64,000 nt of DNA from Eopsaltria australis (taxonomy: Eukaryota > Chordata > Aves > Passeriformes > Petroicidae). Positions 12,901 through 26,200 of this stretch are shown piece after piece. The stretch lies in contig JAVTVJ010000371.1 in NCBI GenBank assembly GCA_034509425.1, positions 682,001 through 746,000 on the forward strand. The letters run 5' to 3'. The notes beneath the pieces were generated by a model, which was not told the DNA's origin, made no database searches, and saw nothing but the letters and a program-made list of their open reading frames with translations. Made by a program: the position numbers and the translations under genes. Each line of letters opens with the position of its first letter. Position 1 is the first letter of the stretch.

Positions 12901-15900
12901 TCTCTCTGGGATAGCAATGTCTGCTGGAGTGGGAATTGTGAGAGCTATCTCCTGTTGTTTCCATGGCTTGGTGGCAGCAGGGCCTGGCTGCTCCTGCCAA
13001 GGGGGTGTGCTGGTATGTGACCAGCACCTTCATGCTTGCTGATCCAGGTACAGTCCTAGGATGGTGCTGGGTTACGATGGCTTTCCTGGACTTCAGACAG
13101 GGAATGAGAAATCCTGGGCTTTAATTGAAATGTTGCCATTAATCTGCAGTGGGGGCAAGTTGCTTTTATCACTCAGTGCTTCCCTTAATGCTACAGGCCT
13201 CCAAAATCATGCAAGAAAAAAAAAAAAAGGAGGGTTGTGCTGTTGTCTGGGGAAGTTTGGCTCCTGTTGTTTGATTGTTTGTTTGTTTTCTTTCTTTCTT
13301 TTGATTGCTTTGTTTTTAGTCTTTTCCAGACAGCTGGCTCTGCCTCATTCATCAGGCTAATTGATGATGGACAATGTGGCTATATGGAAAATAGAATTTG
13401 TCTGAATAGCAGGATTCTTCTTCGCTTGCTTATTTTAATGAGACGAGATGAGAGAGATGGGACTGTGGTCAGCAATGCTGCCAGAGCTGTTACCATGCAT
13501 TTCTTCTGGCTTGGGCAGAAAAGCCTGGCACGAAATGCCTGTGAAACAGCCAGGGAATTTAAAACTGGGGAAAGGCTCAGCCATGCTTTGGAGAAAGGCT
13601 CATCAGTGCTGTGCTGCAAGGACAGTCCCTGGGTGAAAGAAGTGCTAAATTGTTGTTGCCTACAATTTTCTAATGGCACAAGGGCTACCTTTGAGGGGGC
13701 CATGTGAGCTGAGTACTTTTCTCCACCCACGTTTGAGTTTGAAGCCCGTACTGGGGTGGATGTGGGTAAGGAGATCATTGTCTGATTTGTAAGGCACAGA
13801 GAGCTTTTTTGGTACAGCTGAGTTTCTGCAGACACTTTAAATTTCTTGGATTAATGTTATTTATGTCTTCCTTCCCTTCTTATATAATGACTTGGTCTGC
13901 AAGACAGCGCACAGTGTTTGTATGAGAGTCACAGAGTTGTCATTGAGGATAAGGAGGAGGAAAATGATCATTACTAAAGGAAGCACCTATGCCAAGGCCT
14001 TGAAGCACAGTCAATCCCACTTCACCAGGGCCACAGGGAATATCTCTGATCCTCAAAAAGATGTGCAGTGGGGGCACAGATGGCAGTATTTGTCTGATCT
14101 CTCTCCATACAGTTGCATAAGGGCATCCTCCTGTGTCTCCTGGAGGAAATCACATTTTTTGTTCCTTTGGTGAAATGATATCTCATTCTCCTATTGTGCT
14201 TCAGACTTGGGTTTCAGTGCACAGACCCACCAGTGATAGGTCAGCCAAGGAAAATTGCAGGAAAGCAACGACAAGCAAGGCAAAAGCAGCTACATCCCAC
14301 TTTCAAAAGGGGTCGGAGCTCAGCTCTGAGGGGCTCCACAGATGTTTTGCCTCCTTTGAATCAGAGCCATGGTAGAGTCACAGAATGGCCCCCATGGACC
14401 TGGCCTTGCAGCACTTCATAAATCTGTGTGGGCCCCAGAAAACAGAGTTACTGTTTGCAACTGTTCTGCATCCCATGGGTGTCTGCTGGGAACGTTAGGA
14501 CTGCAGTCCTTCTGAAAAAAACAAGCTATTTTTAAGGAAATTTGACTGTAATTTAATTTATTTTTTTTATCAGCACTCACCAAAAGTTGCAGGTTTGATA
14601 AAAAATACTTGAACTTTCCACATTTTCCTGTGGGGATTATTCATCCTTGTTTTGGCACATGGAGGCATTTCTAGTTCTGTGAGAATGTTGGCCCAAAAAA
14701 ACTTTGAGTTTCCTGTTCTTTTAAAAAAAAATTATAATCCATTTTCCATATCCTGAGATATGCAAGTGTGAAGTTTTAAATATGCATTCCTGAAAAATCC
14801 TGATTTGGGAGTGGTGCTGTAGCCTGAGCATTGAGGCACAAACCCCAGGTATGGATCTTGCATTTCTTTCTTAATGCTGTAAACAACTGTACATCAATAG
14901 GATGAATCTTTTTCCTGTGTGGGCAATTTAGCTATTGACTCTTGCAGTGAAGGGTCTTTAGGAAAAAACAACAAGAGCAGCTTAAGGCTGATCTTGACAG
15001 AGCTCAGCTCTTTCTGCCAGCTGGCAGTGCAGCTTCACCTCCCTGCTGGTGGGCTGGGAAGGGCTCTTGGCTGGTTATGGTGGCTCCGGAGGGGATTCTT
15101 TGTCATGGCCCTGCCTTATCTCATGGCTGGATGTGCAGCCCTTGCACATCATCACTCTGAGCCATCCATCCCTGCTGCTGTGTGTCTGGGCGTACAGGCC
15201 TGGAGGGAGCAGCCTGCAGGTGGCTGGTGCTGCCGAGCTGTGTCTGGTGCCAGGCACACGAGGGGAACTGAGGTTTCAAGAACGGAGGCTACCACTGCAA
15301 ACAACATCCACTGCCCAGTTCCACGGCTGCAAGGAGCCCGAGGGCTGGGGGAAAGGCCTGCAAGGAGCACTCTTGGGACCGTGTGTAGCTTGGGAAAGCA
15401 ATCCTGCACTTCCTCTGACAGCCTTGCGGTCTGGAGAGGGAGCACATGCACTGCTGGTAGATTCAGGCTGGTATTTCGTTCCAGCAGGTAAGGGAGAGCT
15501 CTGGCCACGGCCCAGCCCATCTGTGATGATTATCATCATGAAATAACACAAGATAGGGCTCACTAATATTTGCCAAGTGTGTGGTGAGGTGGGGAGACCA
15601 CACAGCCACATGGTTCTTACAGTGCTGGGGGACAACTGGTGCACACCCAGCACTCCAGGCTGGGCCAAAGAACCAGCCCGGACCCTGGCTGAACACACCC
15701 AAGTCATGGCTGCTCTACCTGAGGTGGCACCTTGCCATCACAGCTCTTGGCAGGCAGCTGGAGCATCTCCCTGCCAGCGGGCTCTTCATTGAGCATTTCA
15801 AACCAAAACAAATGTCTCCTGGCCAGAAGTTTCTGACCTGAGAAACTCTGAAGGAGAGTATTGAACCCACCCTAATTTTGTGCTTCTGTGTTTAACTGCA

Positions 15901-18000
15901 TCTTCAGATACAATCTGTGGTGTGAGGTCCAAGTCCCCAAGAGGGCTGAGGCTGTGGCACAGCATCCCCTGGGGAAACCTCTCTGTGATGGTAGAAATAA
16001 ATGTCTGTACGTGCACACTCGTAAGTGTGCATGTGAGATGTCCTACATCCTTCTAAGTGTTTACTGAGGACATGCAGTGACTCCCTAGAAGCCTGTTCCT
16101 AAGCATTTTCCCAGTTTTCCCACTCCCAGCTACTACAGGTGTGATTCTGAGGAGAGACTCATGTCAGGATTCTCATTTTAGGCTTATCTTGTGTGTCTAA
16201 GTGTGCTGGAATATTCTACAGCTGCATCGACCCTGTCCCACAGAGAAGCCACAGGGGACCAACCTCTCTGCCACAGACCCAATGTGACGGTACAGTTTGG
16301 GAGACTTTATTTCTTCCTTGAGTGGTGACAGGTTTTCTGTAGGAGCTTCTCCCTCATCCACTGTGTGTGACACCACTAAGGAGCACTCCAGCCTATGGGG
16401 TTGGTCTAGAGACACATCCCGAATCACCTCTGTTCCACTTCCTTCTTACTCATTCACTGAGTTCCCATCCCAAACCTCCTCCTGAGACAGTAAGACCCTT
16501 GGTGTGGTCATACCAGACCACCATCTCCCAGACTCACTGAAACTCTGCTACTAGTCAGTAGTGGGAACACTGCAACAAAAATGGGCTGTTTTGGTGAAGA
16601 GGGAGGAGGGTAAGGCTGAGAGGGCACAGTGTTGTGAACGTGAGATCAACTCTGCTGTTCCTGGCATGAGTTGTACCTGGGCCTCTCTGGCTCCTCCCAG
16701 GTCTGTCACAAATGAAGGTGACAACAAGGTCTCTCAGCGAAGAGCTCAGGTAGGACCGAGCCTGGCTTCTTGATGTCTCAGCCCACCCAGGGTGGCCACT
16801 GCCAGGGACACACAGGGGACATGCCTCGGAAGGCTGTGGCTTGTGACACCTGTGGTCCAGCAAACCTCAGTATCCAGAGTTGATTTCTGTGGATTTGCCC
16901 TTGTGACTCAGAGGGAGGTTTGAGGAGTTAGACATGTGGTAACTTGGCATTTCTGCTAAAGGGGGCTGACAAACAGCATTTTAGTTCCATGCTAAATCTT
17001 GCCTTGTAGCTGTTCATGGAAGAGTTTATCCAACGTGGTTTCTCCCAGTGGGGAGGATCCTTCCCATTCTAACACTCATGGGTCAGAGGACTGTGGGGAT
17101 AGCTGTGCTTCATCCGTTATGGAAAATGAAGAAGATAATTGTTTTGTGTGCTGTGCACGCAGCAGGAAACAAAAGGCCAAATTTGGTCCTAATTTTCACA
17201 AGGAGAAAGAGCTAAGAGAGGGTACTGTGGTCTCATCTCAGGGGTCTCACTCTGTACCAAGCACAAAGCTGGTTATCCTGAAGCAAACCTAGCTGTAGTA
17301 TATTACCTGAGAACAAAATTAGGGGCTTTTCTGGATCCAACATGGTTTTGGTTAAGTGGGAGCAGTGTTTGGGAAGTGAGCAGGAGCTCAGCTGCCTTTT
17401 CAGTTCTGGGTTGTGCAACAGTACTAATGCTCAGCCTCAGCAGCCCAAGCATGGCAGTGTTTGTGCCCTGGTTTTCACATCACACATCACTTCTGCTGTA
17501 ACTTTTTTAAAGTGCACTTGCTGCAATGATAGCTGAAAGAAAAATACTGAAACCAGAGGATTGAGGACTAATCATTGTCAAGAAGCGGAAATCCAGGAGA
17601 AATGAGACCCCTCAGAGTGAGTGTGGATCCCACTGCTCCCAAGGAGCACTTTGCTCTTTCAGGGCCTGAACTGACCAGCAGAACACATTTCTGGTATTTG
17701 GAGGGGGCTGCCAAGGGCTGAGCAAATGGAATGCCCTGCTTTCATAGACTTGGTGCAGAGTCGCTTAAAATTAGAAGAATGGGAAGTCTCTAATTTTATC
17801 TCTGAGCAGTATCTCGGACACCAGCACCCCAGACTGTCAGGCATGTGGCCCCAACATCAACCACTGTTGATGCTCAGATGTGACAATGATCCCAACACAG
17901 CAATGTTTGTGGCTGACCCTGCAGACAGCTGCCAGCAGGACTCCTGTCAGCCCCATCAGAGCTAAGAGAGGTCCACAGGACACTTGCCATCCACCTTCCA
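9961..18000. other. Intergenic, nothing recognised
   Basis: I see no exon with a recognisable domain, no RNA gene and no clear repeat family here. Frames around 15.0-15.7 kb (up to about 190 codons) overlap on both strands and carry no known motif. Confidence 0.55.
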
Positions 18001-18069
18001 TGTCCTCCACAGACAAAGAAACACACAAAGACACCTGCCACATTCTTTTGTCTTTTTTTTTTTTTTAAT
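18001..18069 (-). terminator. Candidate distal poly(A) site of ZBTB20
   Basis: On the minus strand an ATTAAA hexamer (18069-18064) runs directly into an A-run. About 25-50 bases further on there is a strongly GU-rich stretch (GGTGTCTTTGTGTGTTTC, then TTTGTCTGTGG), which has the arrangement of a cleavage and polyadenylation site. Cleavage would fall near 18045. It coincides with the shift from AT-rich to more balanced sequence. The A-run itself could mimic a poly(A) tail in oligo-dT data. Confidence 0.5.
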
Positions 18070-18204
18070 TATTCCTTCATATTCAAACTTCACAAACAGT
18101 GTGAACTTGTACAATACCTCAGAAAGTGAAACTTACAAAAAAAGTGCTGGTAACATTAAAAAAAAACCAAAAAAACAAACATCATTCTTAGCAACATCAA
18201 TTAC

Positions 18205-18240
18205 TCTTCCACACAAAACAGAAACCTTGTAAAATTTATT
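18205..18240 (-). terminator. Candidate poly(A) signal AATAAA near the UTR end
   Basis: A canonical AATAAA (18240-18235 on the minus strand) is followed within 15-30 bases by U/GU-rich sequence (TTTCTGTTTTGTGTGG). It lies about 170 bases before the ATTAAA site and may be the main end or an alternative end of the same transcript. Confidence 0.4.
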
Positions 18241-18319
18241 TCCGTATTTTTTTAAGGCGTAATACTTCCGTATAAAGTATATGCAAGAGATAAAACTTCA
18301 CAGTATTCCAAAATGTCAC

Positions 18320-18337
18320 AATAATAATAATAATAAT
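18320..18337. repeat. (AAT)6 microsatellite
   Basis: Six AAT units lie just inside the probable end of the ZBTB20 3'UTR. Confidence 0.9.
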
Positions 18338-19336
18338 ATAGTATAATGAAGCGCTACAGTTAATTTTCTTTTTTTATTTTTTTTCCTGTTTTAAATAACA
18401 AATACAAGTCACAGGTAAATATACGTGAGAAAAATACGAGGCTAATATTAAATGGCAGGTAAGGATACTCTCACTGTAAGAAAAAACTGGCAGGATGTGT
18501 GTATTTATTCTATATTTTAAAGCACTTGATAGAAAAGGCGTATGCAAGGTAATTTTTTTTTTAAATGATTTTCTATTTGCTTGTTTTTGATAACTGACAT
18601 ACCATTTACAGAGTATAATGAGAGAAAAAAAAGGAACTTAACCCCTCAAAACTTTCGACCTGCTCTTCACATCGTCACAAAGGGTGTTTCTGGAGAGATG
18701 CCTGTACAGCTGTGGGGTGTGTGTGTGTGTGCACAGCGGTGCGTGCGGGGCTGTGCGGGTGGGTGGCTGTCTCATCACACAGGGCCACGGCAGCGTGCGG
18801 GGCCTGCAGAGCTCCATGTCCTGCGCAGGACCTTTGCCAGTTCTGGCCAAATCCTCAAGTCTCCACCTTGGCAGGACAATGCCTGAGGTCATCGTCATGG
18901 GTTGCCTGCAAAAAGACTTTAGGATTTAGGGTGCAGTTTCCCATTCACTCGGCATCTATTGACTGCTGGGAATTCCTTTGGCCCCAAGAAGAAAATGTCC
19001 AATTTTCACTTTTTACATCGGCATACAGGAGCATGTGCTCTCCCCTCCACCATTCAGCTCCCATCCACGCAGCAGAGCAAAGATCAACCGAGAAATTCCC
19101 GCCTGGGTCCCAGCCGGCACCGTGAGGAATGGGAATGCAGGTGGATGAGCCTGGGTGTGCCCGTGCAGGTTCTGCAGCACCCCGGCCCCGCATGGACCTG
19201 CCCGTGCTCACAGCAGCCACTCGGCCCACGGGGAACAAAAAGACAGCAGATAGCATTAACACATCAGTAAGGTGCTCAAAGAAAAAAAGGTAGCTCCCAC
19301 TCTTGGAATGGGAAGCCACATAAGGTGCTTCAAAAA

Positions 19337-19377
19337 GTTTGTTTTTGTTTTTTTTTGTTTTTTTTTGTTTTTTTTTT
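19337..19377. repeat. T-rich repeat with a 10-base period
   Basis: Runs of nine or ten T are separated by single G at 19347, 19357 and 19367. On the minus-strand transcript this is a long A-rich stretch. Confidence 0.9.
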
Positions 19378-20033
19378 CAGTTTCAGACATTTTAAAAAAA
19401 GGACTGATTGAGCATGTGGTATGTGAGAGCAAGGCCGAGAGTTTTGAGATTCCTAACATCCTCCATAAATAAGTGCTTCCTCAGGGCAGGATGCATTTTT
19501 GTTTGCTTGCTTTGTTGTGTTTTTATTATCATTGTGGTAGATTGGTTTAGATGCAATTTTATTTTCATATAAACCAAAAAAAAAGTAACAAACCAACCCA
19601 ATGTGTGAATTAGCATAAAAGTCTAACTGTGTTATTGGGCTGAGTTTTTGTTTTTGTTTCTTTTTTTTGCCCATTCATTCATTTAGCACCGTTCCTTTTT
19701 ATTCTGGTTACAACCCAATTCCTTCTGTAATTATTGAACATACAGAAAGGACCAAGTAGTTGTTTTTATTTTTTGTGATCTGTTTCAAGAGCCCAACCAT
19801 AATTCCTCTGCTGCTGCTGTGTTTGTGTAGCATCTGGTTTCATGAGCTTAAGGAGAAAGGTTAGTCTGCTGATATTTAAGGTTGACGTGTGTGTTTGTAT
19901 GCATACACATTGTTCTATACATACACACTGCATGGAGTACATTGGAACTGGAGATAAAGTCAACTGGGTTCAAACACATATGCACTGTCTTCCCCTATGT
20001 ATTTGAAACAGTCTGGAGCTTTGATTTGATTTC

Positions 20034-20049
20034 TTTTTTTTTTTTTTTT
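20034..20049. repeat. T16 homopolymer
   Basis: A run of 16 T, which is A16 in the minus-strand transcript. Confidence 0.9.
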
Positions 20050-23000
20050 AAAGTGCATTTAAAGCAAAATAACTGGCATTCACATACCCCATGGAAAACA
20101 TGATTGCAGTGGAAAGCATGACCATGCTAAACTCCTTGGACTTGACAATGCCAAAAGCAAATGGGGCAGTGACAAGCCTCAGTGTAGGCAGCTATTCTTG
20201 GGCAGCACCATTGGCAAGGAGGGAAGGCAGGAGGTGGTGGAAGGGAAATTGCTTTAGACGTTGAACATTTGAACTGTTTCAAATTCTGACACAGCCGTGT
20301 CATTCCCAATACAGCTTTCTTTATGATGATTAATGACCTCTGTTTTATGGATGTACCCATCTGACTCTCCCTAGGTCTGTCTTCTATCGTGTGTGTGTGT
20401 CCCAAGTGCCAGCATCTATTAGGAATAAGGCACTGTTAAAATTACAGTTTTACAAAAGATGCAAAATAATCCAACCCTAACAATCCCAACTGCCCACACT
20501 GCTCTCCTCCCCCTCCTTCCCTTTGCTGGGGGGAAATATTGCATGTGATAAGAGTCTATTCTTATGTTTTCTAAATGTGTCAAAAGTAGGCTTTGGACAA
20601 ACGTTTGAAGTCCATCAGCACCAAAGATGGGAAGGAATGCACCCTTTCTCTTGTATGTATGTGCACACATGCAGACTTGTTAATTGGGAGAGGGGGAATA
20701 ACGACACCATCCCATGCTGCTCCTCCCAGGCTTTAGAGCCGAGCCTAAAAAATAAACTTCCAATATCCCATCCACAAAGTTTACATTTACTGGATCATTT
20801 ATGGAAGGAATTGAGGGGTTTCTCATTCCACCACGCAGGTGCTAAAGGTTCTACAGGTGGATTTCTGGAAGGGCAAGCTCCAGGCCAGCCTGCGTGAAGC
20901 TTCCTGCTCTGCAGGGAAACAGCACAGGTGGGTGCCCACCCTTGCGCTTGCCTGCCGGACAGATGGACACCTCTCAGGGGCTGCTTTGCACTGATCCTTA
21001 CAATCAGAAAAGCTTCTCCAGTAAATTTGGCTCCTCCATGGAGTCAGGGATGCTGATTGTGCAGTGGGCAACTGTGCAGAGAAGCTGGGTGGTAGTTGGG
21101 TCCCTGTCATTGCCCATGAGCAGCTGTGGATTTCAAGCCACTTTTCCATTGTGCCAACACGCTCGTTTCTCTCCACTCTTCTAACCTGGGAACAAGCGAT
21201 GTTCCAGTAGCTGGGTGGGTTTCATTTGCCCTGAAAACACTGCAGTCAGCCCCTCATAATGTGCATTTGCTGTGGCAGCTAGTATATCCTTCTCCTGCTA
21301 AAATGTCCATGAACTACCTTCCCTGTGCCAGGATCCCACTGGCTCTTCTCACCTTTCACCAAAGGCTAGGGCTGCCTCATAAAGCAGAGAATAGTTGAAA
21401 ATGAGAAAAGCAAGCAGACAGTAGGGGTAATAGCAAAGAAAACGTGAGACCAGACGGTCCTGCATTTAAGTTCTAGGCTAGTCACTTTAGCCACCATCAT
21501 CAAAATGGACTGAGATTAAAGGAGTCTAACTGCTATGGACTGGGTTTTTAGAAGTGACGCAAATCTTGGGTGGGAAATGAATTGCCTTTTTTTCTTTTAG
21601 TGGTTTAAGTCATCTTGATAAGGCCACAAACTGCATTTGTCTTGTCAATGTGACTGCTTGAAAACGGCATGAATTGAAATTGACTGAGTGCTTCACAAAG
21701 CTAGGATAGAAATGGGAGAGAAGAGCCACCACATGCTCATTACAGCTGCAGTGTAGGGGAGAGGAGCATCTGAGGAGGTGGTGGTGGAGGGTGTCTCCTT
21801 GGGAAGGCCTGCTACGTGTGGAAAGGGATAGGAGCTTGTAGTATCTCCCTGCTCCCCTTCCTCTCACCACCACCTAACTGTTTTGCTGGACACCTATAGA
21901 AAAGTAGCACTTCTAAAGAGCCTCCTCCTGTTGTCTCTCACATGTGTAAGTTGGGGAGGGGGAGGAGGCTGGTATAATTACAAAAGGGGAAAAAGAAGGC
22001 ACATGATTTTACTCAGTCCTGACTGAACCCACATTTTGAAAGCAAGGGCAGTTTAGGTGGAGGGCAAAAAAGTGCTCAGTGGAGCGGGTGCTCACTGAGA
22101 AGAAATCTCAGGGCAAAGGAAGCAGGAGAATAAAAAGGAAAGGCAGGAGAAATGAAGGCCACATTCAGCTTTCTGTCTGCTTGACAGTCTCAAGATTTGG
22201 CTGCATTACTGTCCAGGAAGGAAAAGAGTCTGGTTGGTCTCAAATGTAGCCCAGTTACATATCTCCAGTTTTTGTTATGGCTGTTGGTGTCTTCCTCTTT
22301 CCCTTTTCTCCAGTCCCATGAACACCTGGAGCACTGCTTTAGTCCTTTAAGCCTGTTCTTCAAACACTGAGAACACGGCACACCTCTTTGGTCACCCTCA
22401 GCCTCTACTCCTCCTCAAATCCAGACCAGTGATCAAACTGAGTACTGCTCCCTGCTGGTCACTCCCACTGCTGGGGTGCCCAAAAATGCTTGATCAGCAA
22501 CAGGAAATGCAAACCAACCTCATGGTTTCAGTGGGGTTGGTGAGTTGTTCACAAAAGCCACTGGCAGGATGAGGGCAAACCAAGGGAGCTGTTGACTGAG
22601 AAATGGATGTCATTTACAGAGGTCATTATGAGCATCGCGTCTCTCAGTCACTTTCCCCTTGCACACTGCCACATCCAGGTACCATAAGTTTTCTGTCTCC
22701 TCCAGTGTCTGCAAGCCTTTCTCATTCCTCTGGTACATGGGAGAAGGAGTAGAGCTGATGGTCCAGATTTAAAATTCCAAACCACTGTTTCCTAATTTTC
22801 CCCAAAGTCTCTGACTCAAAAATGCATTCAGTTTCTCTCTTCCCCTCCTGCCATCCCCTCCAAATTTGCTCCGGAGATCATAAGGCAGAGTAATGAGAAG
22901 TAGGATCACCAACAGCTCTATGAAGACACAGGGTGGTAAAATGCTTCCCTACAAACTCACAGTCCAGTGTTTGTGACATTTCATAAATAACTTTTTTTTT

Positions 23001-23221
23001 AAAAAAGAATAACACAAGAACAATCCCTTTACTTACTCATCTGAAACAAAATAAACAGCAGTGGCTACAAACTTCTTCTTGTAACAATTACAAAAAAACT
23101 CCCAACAATACAATTCCCCAACTTTTAACACGCGCCTTGAATGTTTTTTTTTAATGTTAAACCTCAAAACTGCAGCATATCCTTAAGGGCAAACTTTTCA
23201 ATTAGTTTTTTCTTTCTTTTC

Positions 23222-23235
23222 TTTTTTTTTTTTTT
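23222..23235. repeat. T14 homopolymer
   Basis: A run of 14 T within a longer pyrimidine tract, which is A14 in the minus-strand transcript. Confidence 0.9.
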
Positions 23236-26200
23236 AAATAATGTGTTCACCAAAAAGAAAAAAAATTCCACAAAACAGTCTTGTACCAAGAAAATGCATT
23301 CAAAAATAGAAAATACTACACAACAAAAATATGTACCCTTCCTTTCCAAAAGAGTCTTCACAAAAATGTAGAAAAATGCCAACCATTTTTTTCCTTTCCT
23401 GAACACTTAACTTTCAACCTAGGGCACAATTATTTATTGACTTATAATGTCTGTTTTTGCATAAAATATGGAAGATAAAAACCAACTATCAGGACTGTGA
23501 AGTTACAAACAACACCTCATTATTCTCCCCACCCCACATTCCCTCCTTAGAAAACAAAACAGAGAAAGCCAATGTTTCAACAACTGATTGAAAGTCGTCA
23601 GGTTAGGGAAACCCATCAGCTGATATGGGGATTCGAAGATGCTGGCATAACAGGAAAATCATCTGTCTTTTAAAATGTTTGCTTTTTGCATTCATCTCAA
23701 CATGAGTCTCTGCCCCACTGCACTCAAATGACCAGGCACTATGGAGACAGGACACTGCCGGGCACAGAAAGATCTGGGAAGAATTTGGGGTCAGGAGCCC
23801 AGGGACCGCGCGTGGGTGCGTGCGCACACGTGGCGTTTCACTTGCAAAGAGCTCTTTCCATTTTGAAAGACAGAGAGGATGTTTCCATATGCCTTAAAAG
23901 TGCAAGGGCCATTTCTGGATCATAGTAGTTAAATATGCAAAAGTTTTCTATGCTTAATAGTCAAGTCCATTTTTCTGGCAAAGGCAAGCCAGAGATAGAT
24001 CGCATCAGTTCACGGCTGGGAGTGGGTAACAGCTGAAAGCTGGTAGGCAAAAAGTGTCACACCAAGGTGCATCCAGAACTGATTTATACAGTGGGAAAGT
24101 GTTTTGCCTACCTTGAACAATGCTCAAGGGATATTATGCGATTAACACAGCCAAAAGACCAACTGTTTTGACAGCAATAAACTCTAGCAGTGGGGACTTG
24201 GGTACTACGGGGAAGGCAGCTGTATCTTGCACGCATGTGACTAAATCCATCCTCTGAACCTCCTTTGACTTCATTGCAATAACATCTGCTTGCATCAGGG
24301 ATGAATTTGCCCCATGTGGTTCTGGATTTTATGTCTGTTGGCTATGTAGGAGCCCAACCCTGCAGAACACTGCTAGGATACTCCAGATTGCAGAGCTAGG
24401 ATCAAAAAGGCTTCTCTCTTCTTCTGAGATTGTTTTCTTTCTAGCATATCTTTTAAAGGATGCTTCCATAACAAGAAGGAAGAGGGGAGCTTTTTCTTAG
24501 CCTTTTCCACTGCATGGCTGTGTGTTTTCATTTTTTCAAATGGCAAAATGTGTTTGTGTTTATTTCCAGTGCATTTTTTTCTCAAAAATTCAAAACAAAA
24601 AGGAAACATTACTTTTCCCATCCTTCAAAAGGAAACAAAACCAAAACAGACCGATAAAGTACAATACAATAAAAATCAGGCATTATAAAAGACAACATGA
24701 TGTGCAACAGCAATACCAAAGAAACAAAAATAATAAAAAAAAATATTAAGATACAGGTATAAATGTGCTAAGAAAGCTATCTAACCCCACTACTGGATGA
24801 CTGGTAAGCATTGGTTAAGAAATACGTAAGGCTATTCTGAGATTTCTAACTTAACACAGTTAACCACTGCTTCTCTCACACCTTCACTTCCTAAATTTTT
24901 CACCTTTCACTCACTGGTCTTTTATGTCTTGAAACTGATTTTTTTTCCTTTTCATATTTTTTGGTCTACAGTAGAATTACATGTTAATAACAACAGCAAA
25001 ACAAAACTCAAGCTTGTTGTGAGAGTAAGTTGGTGCCACATCCATGATACAGAAGAAAGAAGACAGACAGCAGAACAACCGCATTCAGTTTTTCACACAC
25101 AAAGCATATTCGAGGGCAACAGCATAGCTGACCAAAACAAGTTTGGAGGGGCAAGCAGCAGAAGTTGTAGGTTTACAACTACACCACCAACCAGAGCCTG
25201 GTCTTTCACCTTTACTGATGTCATTGAGGACAACAGTAGCTCAGTTGCCATGTGGCTTTGCCATTCCTCTCATCTGGAGCAACAGCTAACCTGACATCTA
25301 CTTCACCACTCAGTGCACACCTGGTTGGATGGAAAACCAAAAGGAAAAGAAAAGGTAAAAGGCTCCTAGCTGAGGCCAAGTGTATCCCTCGGTCACCTTG
25401 GCTGATGTGACAAATCCTCAGCCAATGGGATACCACTGTCAGTGAGAGAGGGCATCTGGCTGTCAGATCACTGGGGAGCAGTTTTGAAGCAACCTCAGAC
25501 TGTCTAAGGTGATGTGACAGTTGCTTAGCCTCCTCCATTAGAGGAAAAGTGATGAACACTGACAGGTTACCCTGGGATCATTCCATTAGTATAAATTCTC
25601 TTAGTTAAGCAGGGATGAGAAAGCATACATTCTCTGCTGCTTTTGAATTGCCTTTGTAAATGTCAGCATCACCAGCCACCAAAAATGCATTCCCTACAAA
25701 CTTGGCTACAGCACTGTGACTGGAGCTCCATCGTGATTCCTGGCATTTTCTTTTTTCTGTGGAACTTCTGAAATGTAACATTTTCCTCATGGGTAAGCTC
25801 TGAAATTACTATAATGTTGAAAATATCACTAGCATTTTCTTGAACCATAACTATGCCACAGTTCCGGCAAAAAACTCAAGCTGATCCTCAGTAGTGCTTG
25901 TCAATGTTGAGGAAAGGAACATACAGAAACAAGATGATCAAACAGTACCGGGAAGTTCTGTTTTGGATCTAGCCCACTGGCCAAAGGGATTTTCGTTCAA
26001 GAGAAAAGGTGCAACAATGAAGCAGGATGACAAATGGAGGAGAATTATGGAAGTTAGTGTTTCTCCATCTGGAGAAAAAAATAGGGCATTAAGTTATGCG
26101 GCATCTCTAGTCAGCAACATATGTTTTGGCTTCTTAAAATAAACCTCAAGTTATCCTTGGTTTCTCAGTTAAGCACTGTCTACACGGGGCTATAGTACCA

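Noticed and set aside
14375..14395. AGAGTCACAGAATGG resembling a CR1 terminus
   Set aside because: The match stops after about 15 bases and the following sequence does not follow any CR1 tail.
14919..15707. Cluster of overlapping 120-190 codon frames on both strands
   Set aside because: This is GC-richer DNA in which stop codons are sparse in all frames. No protein family is recognisable and no frame stands out.
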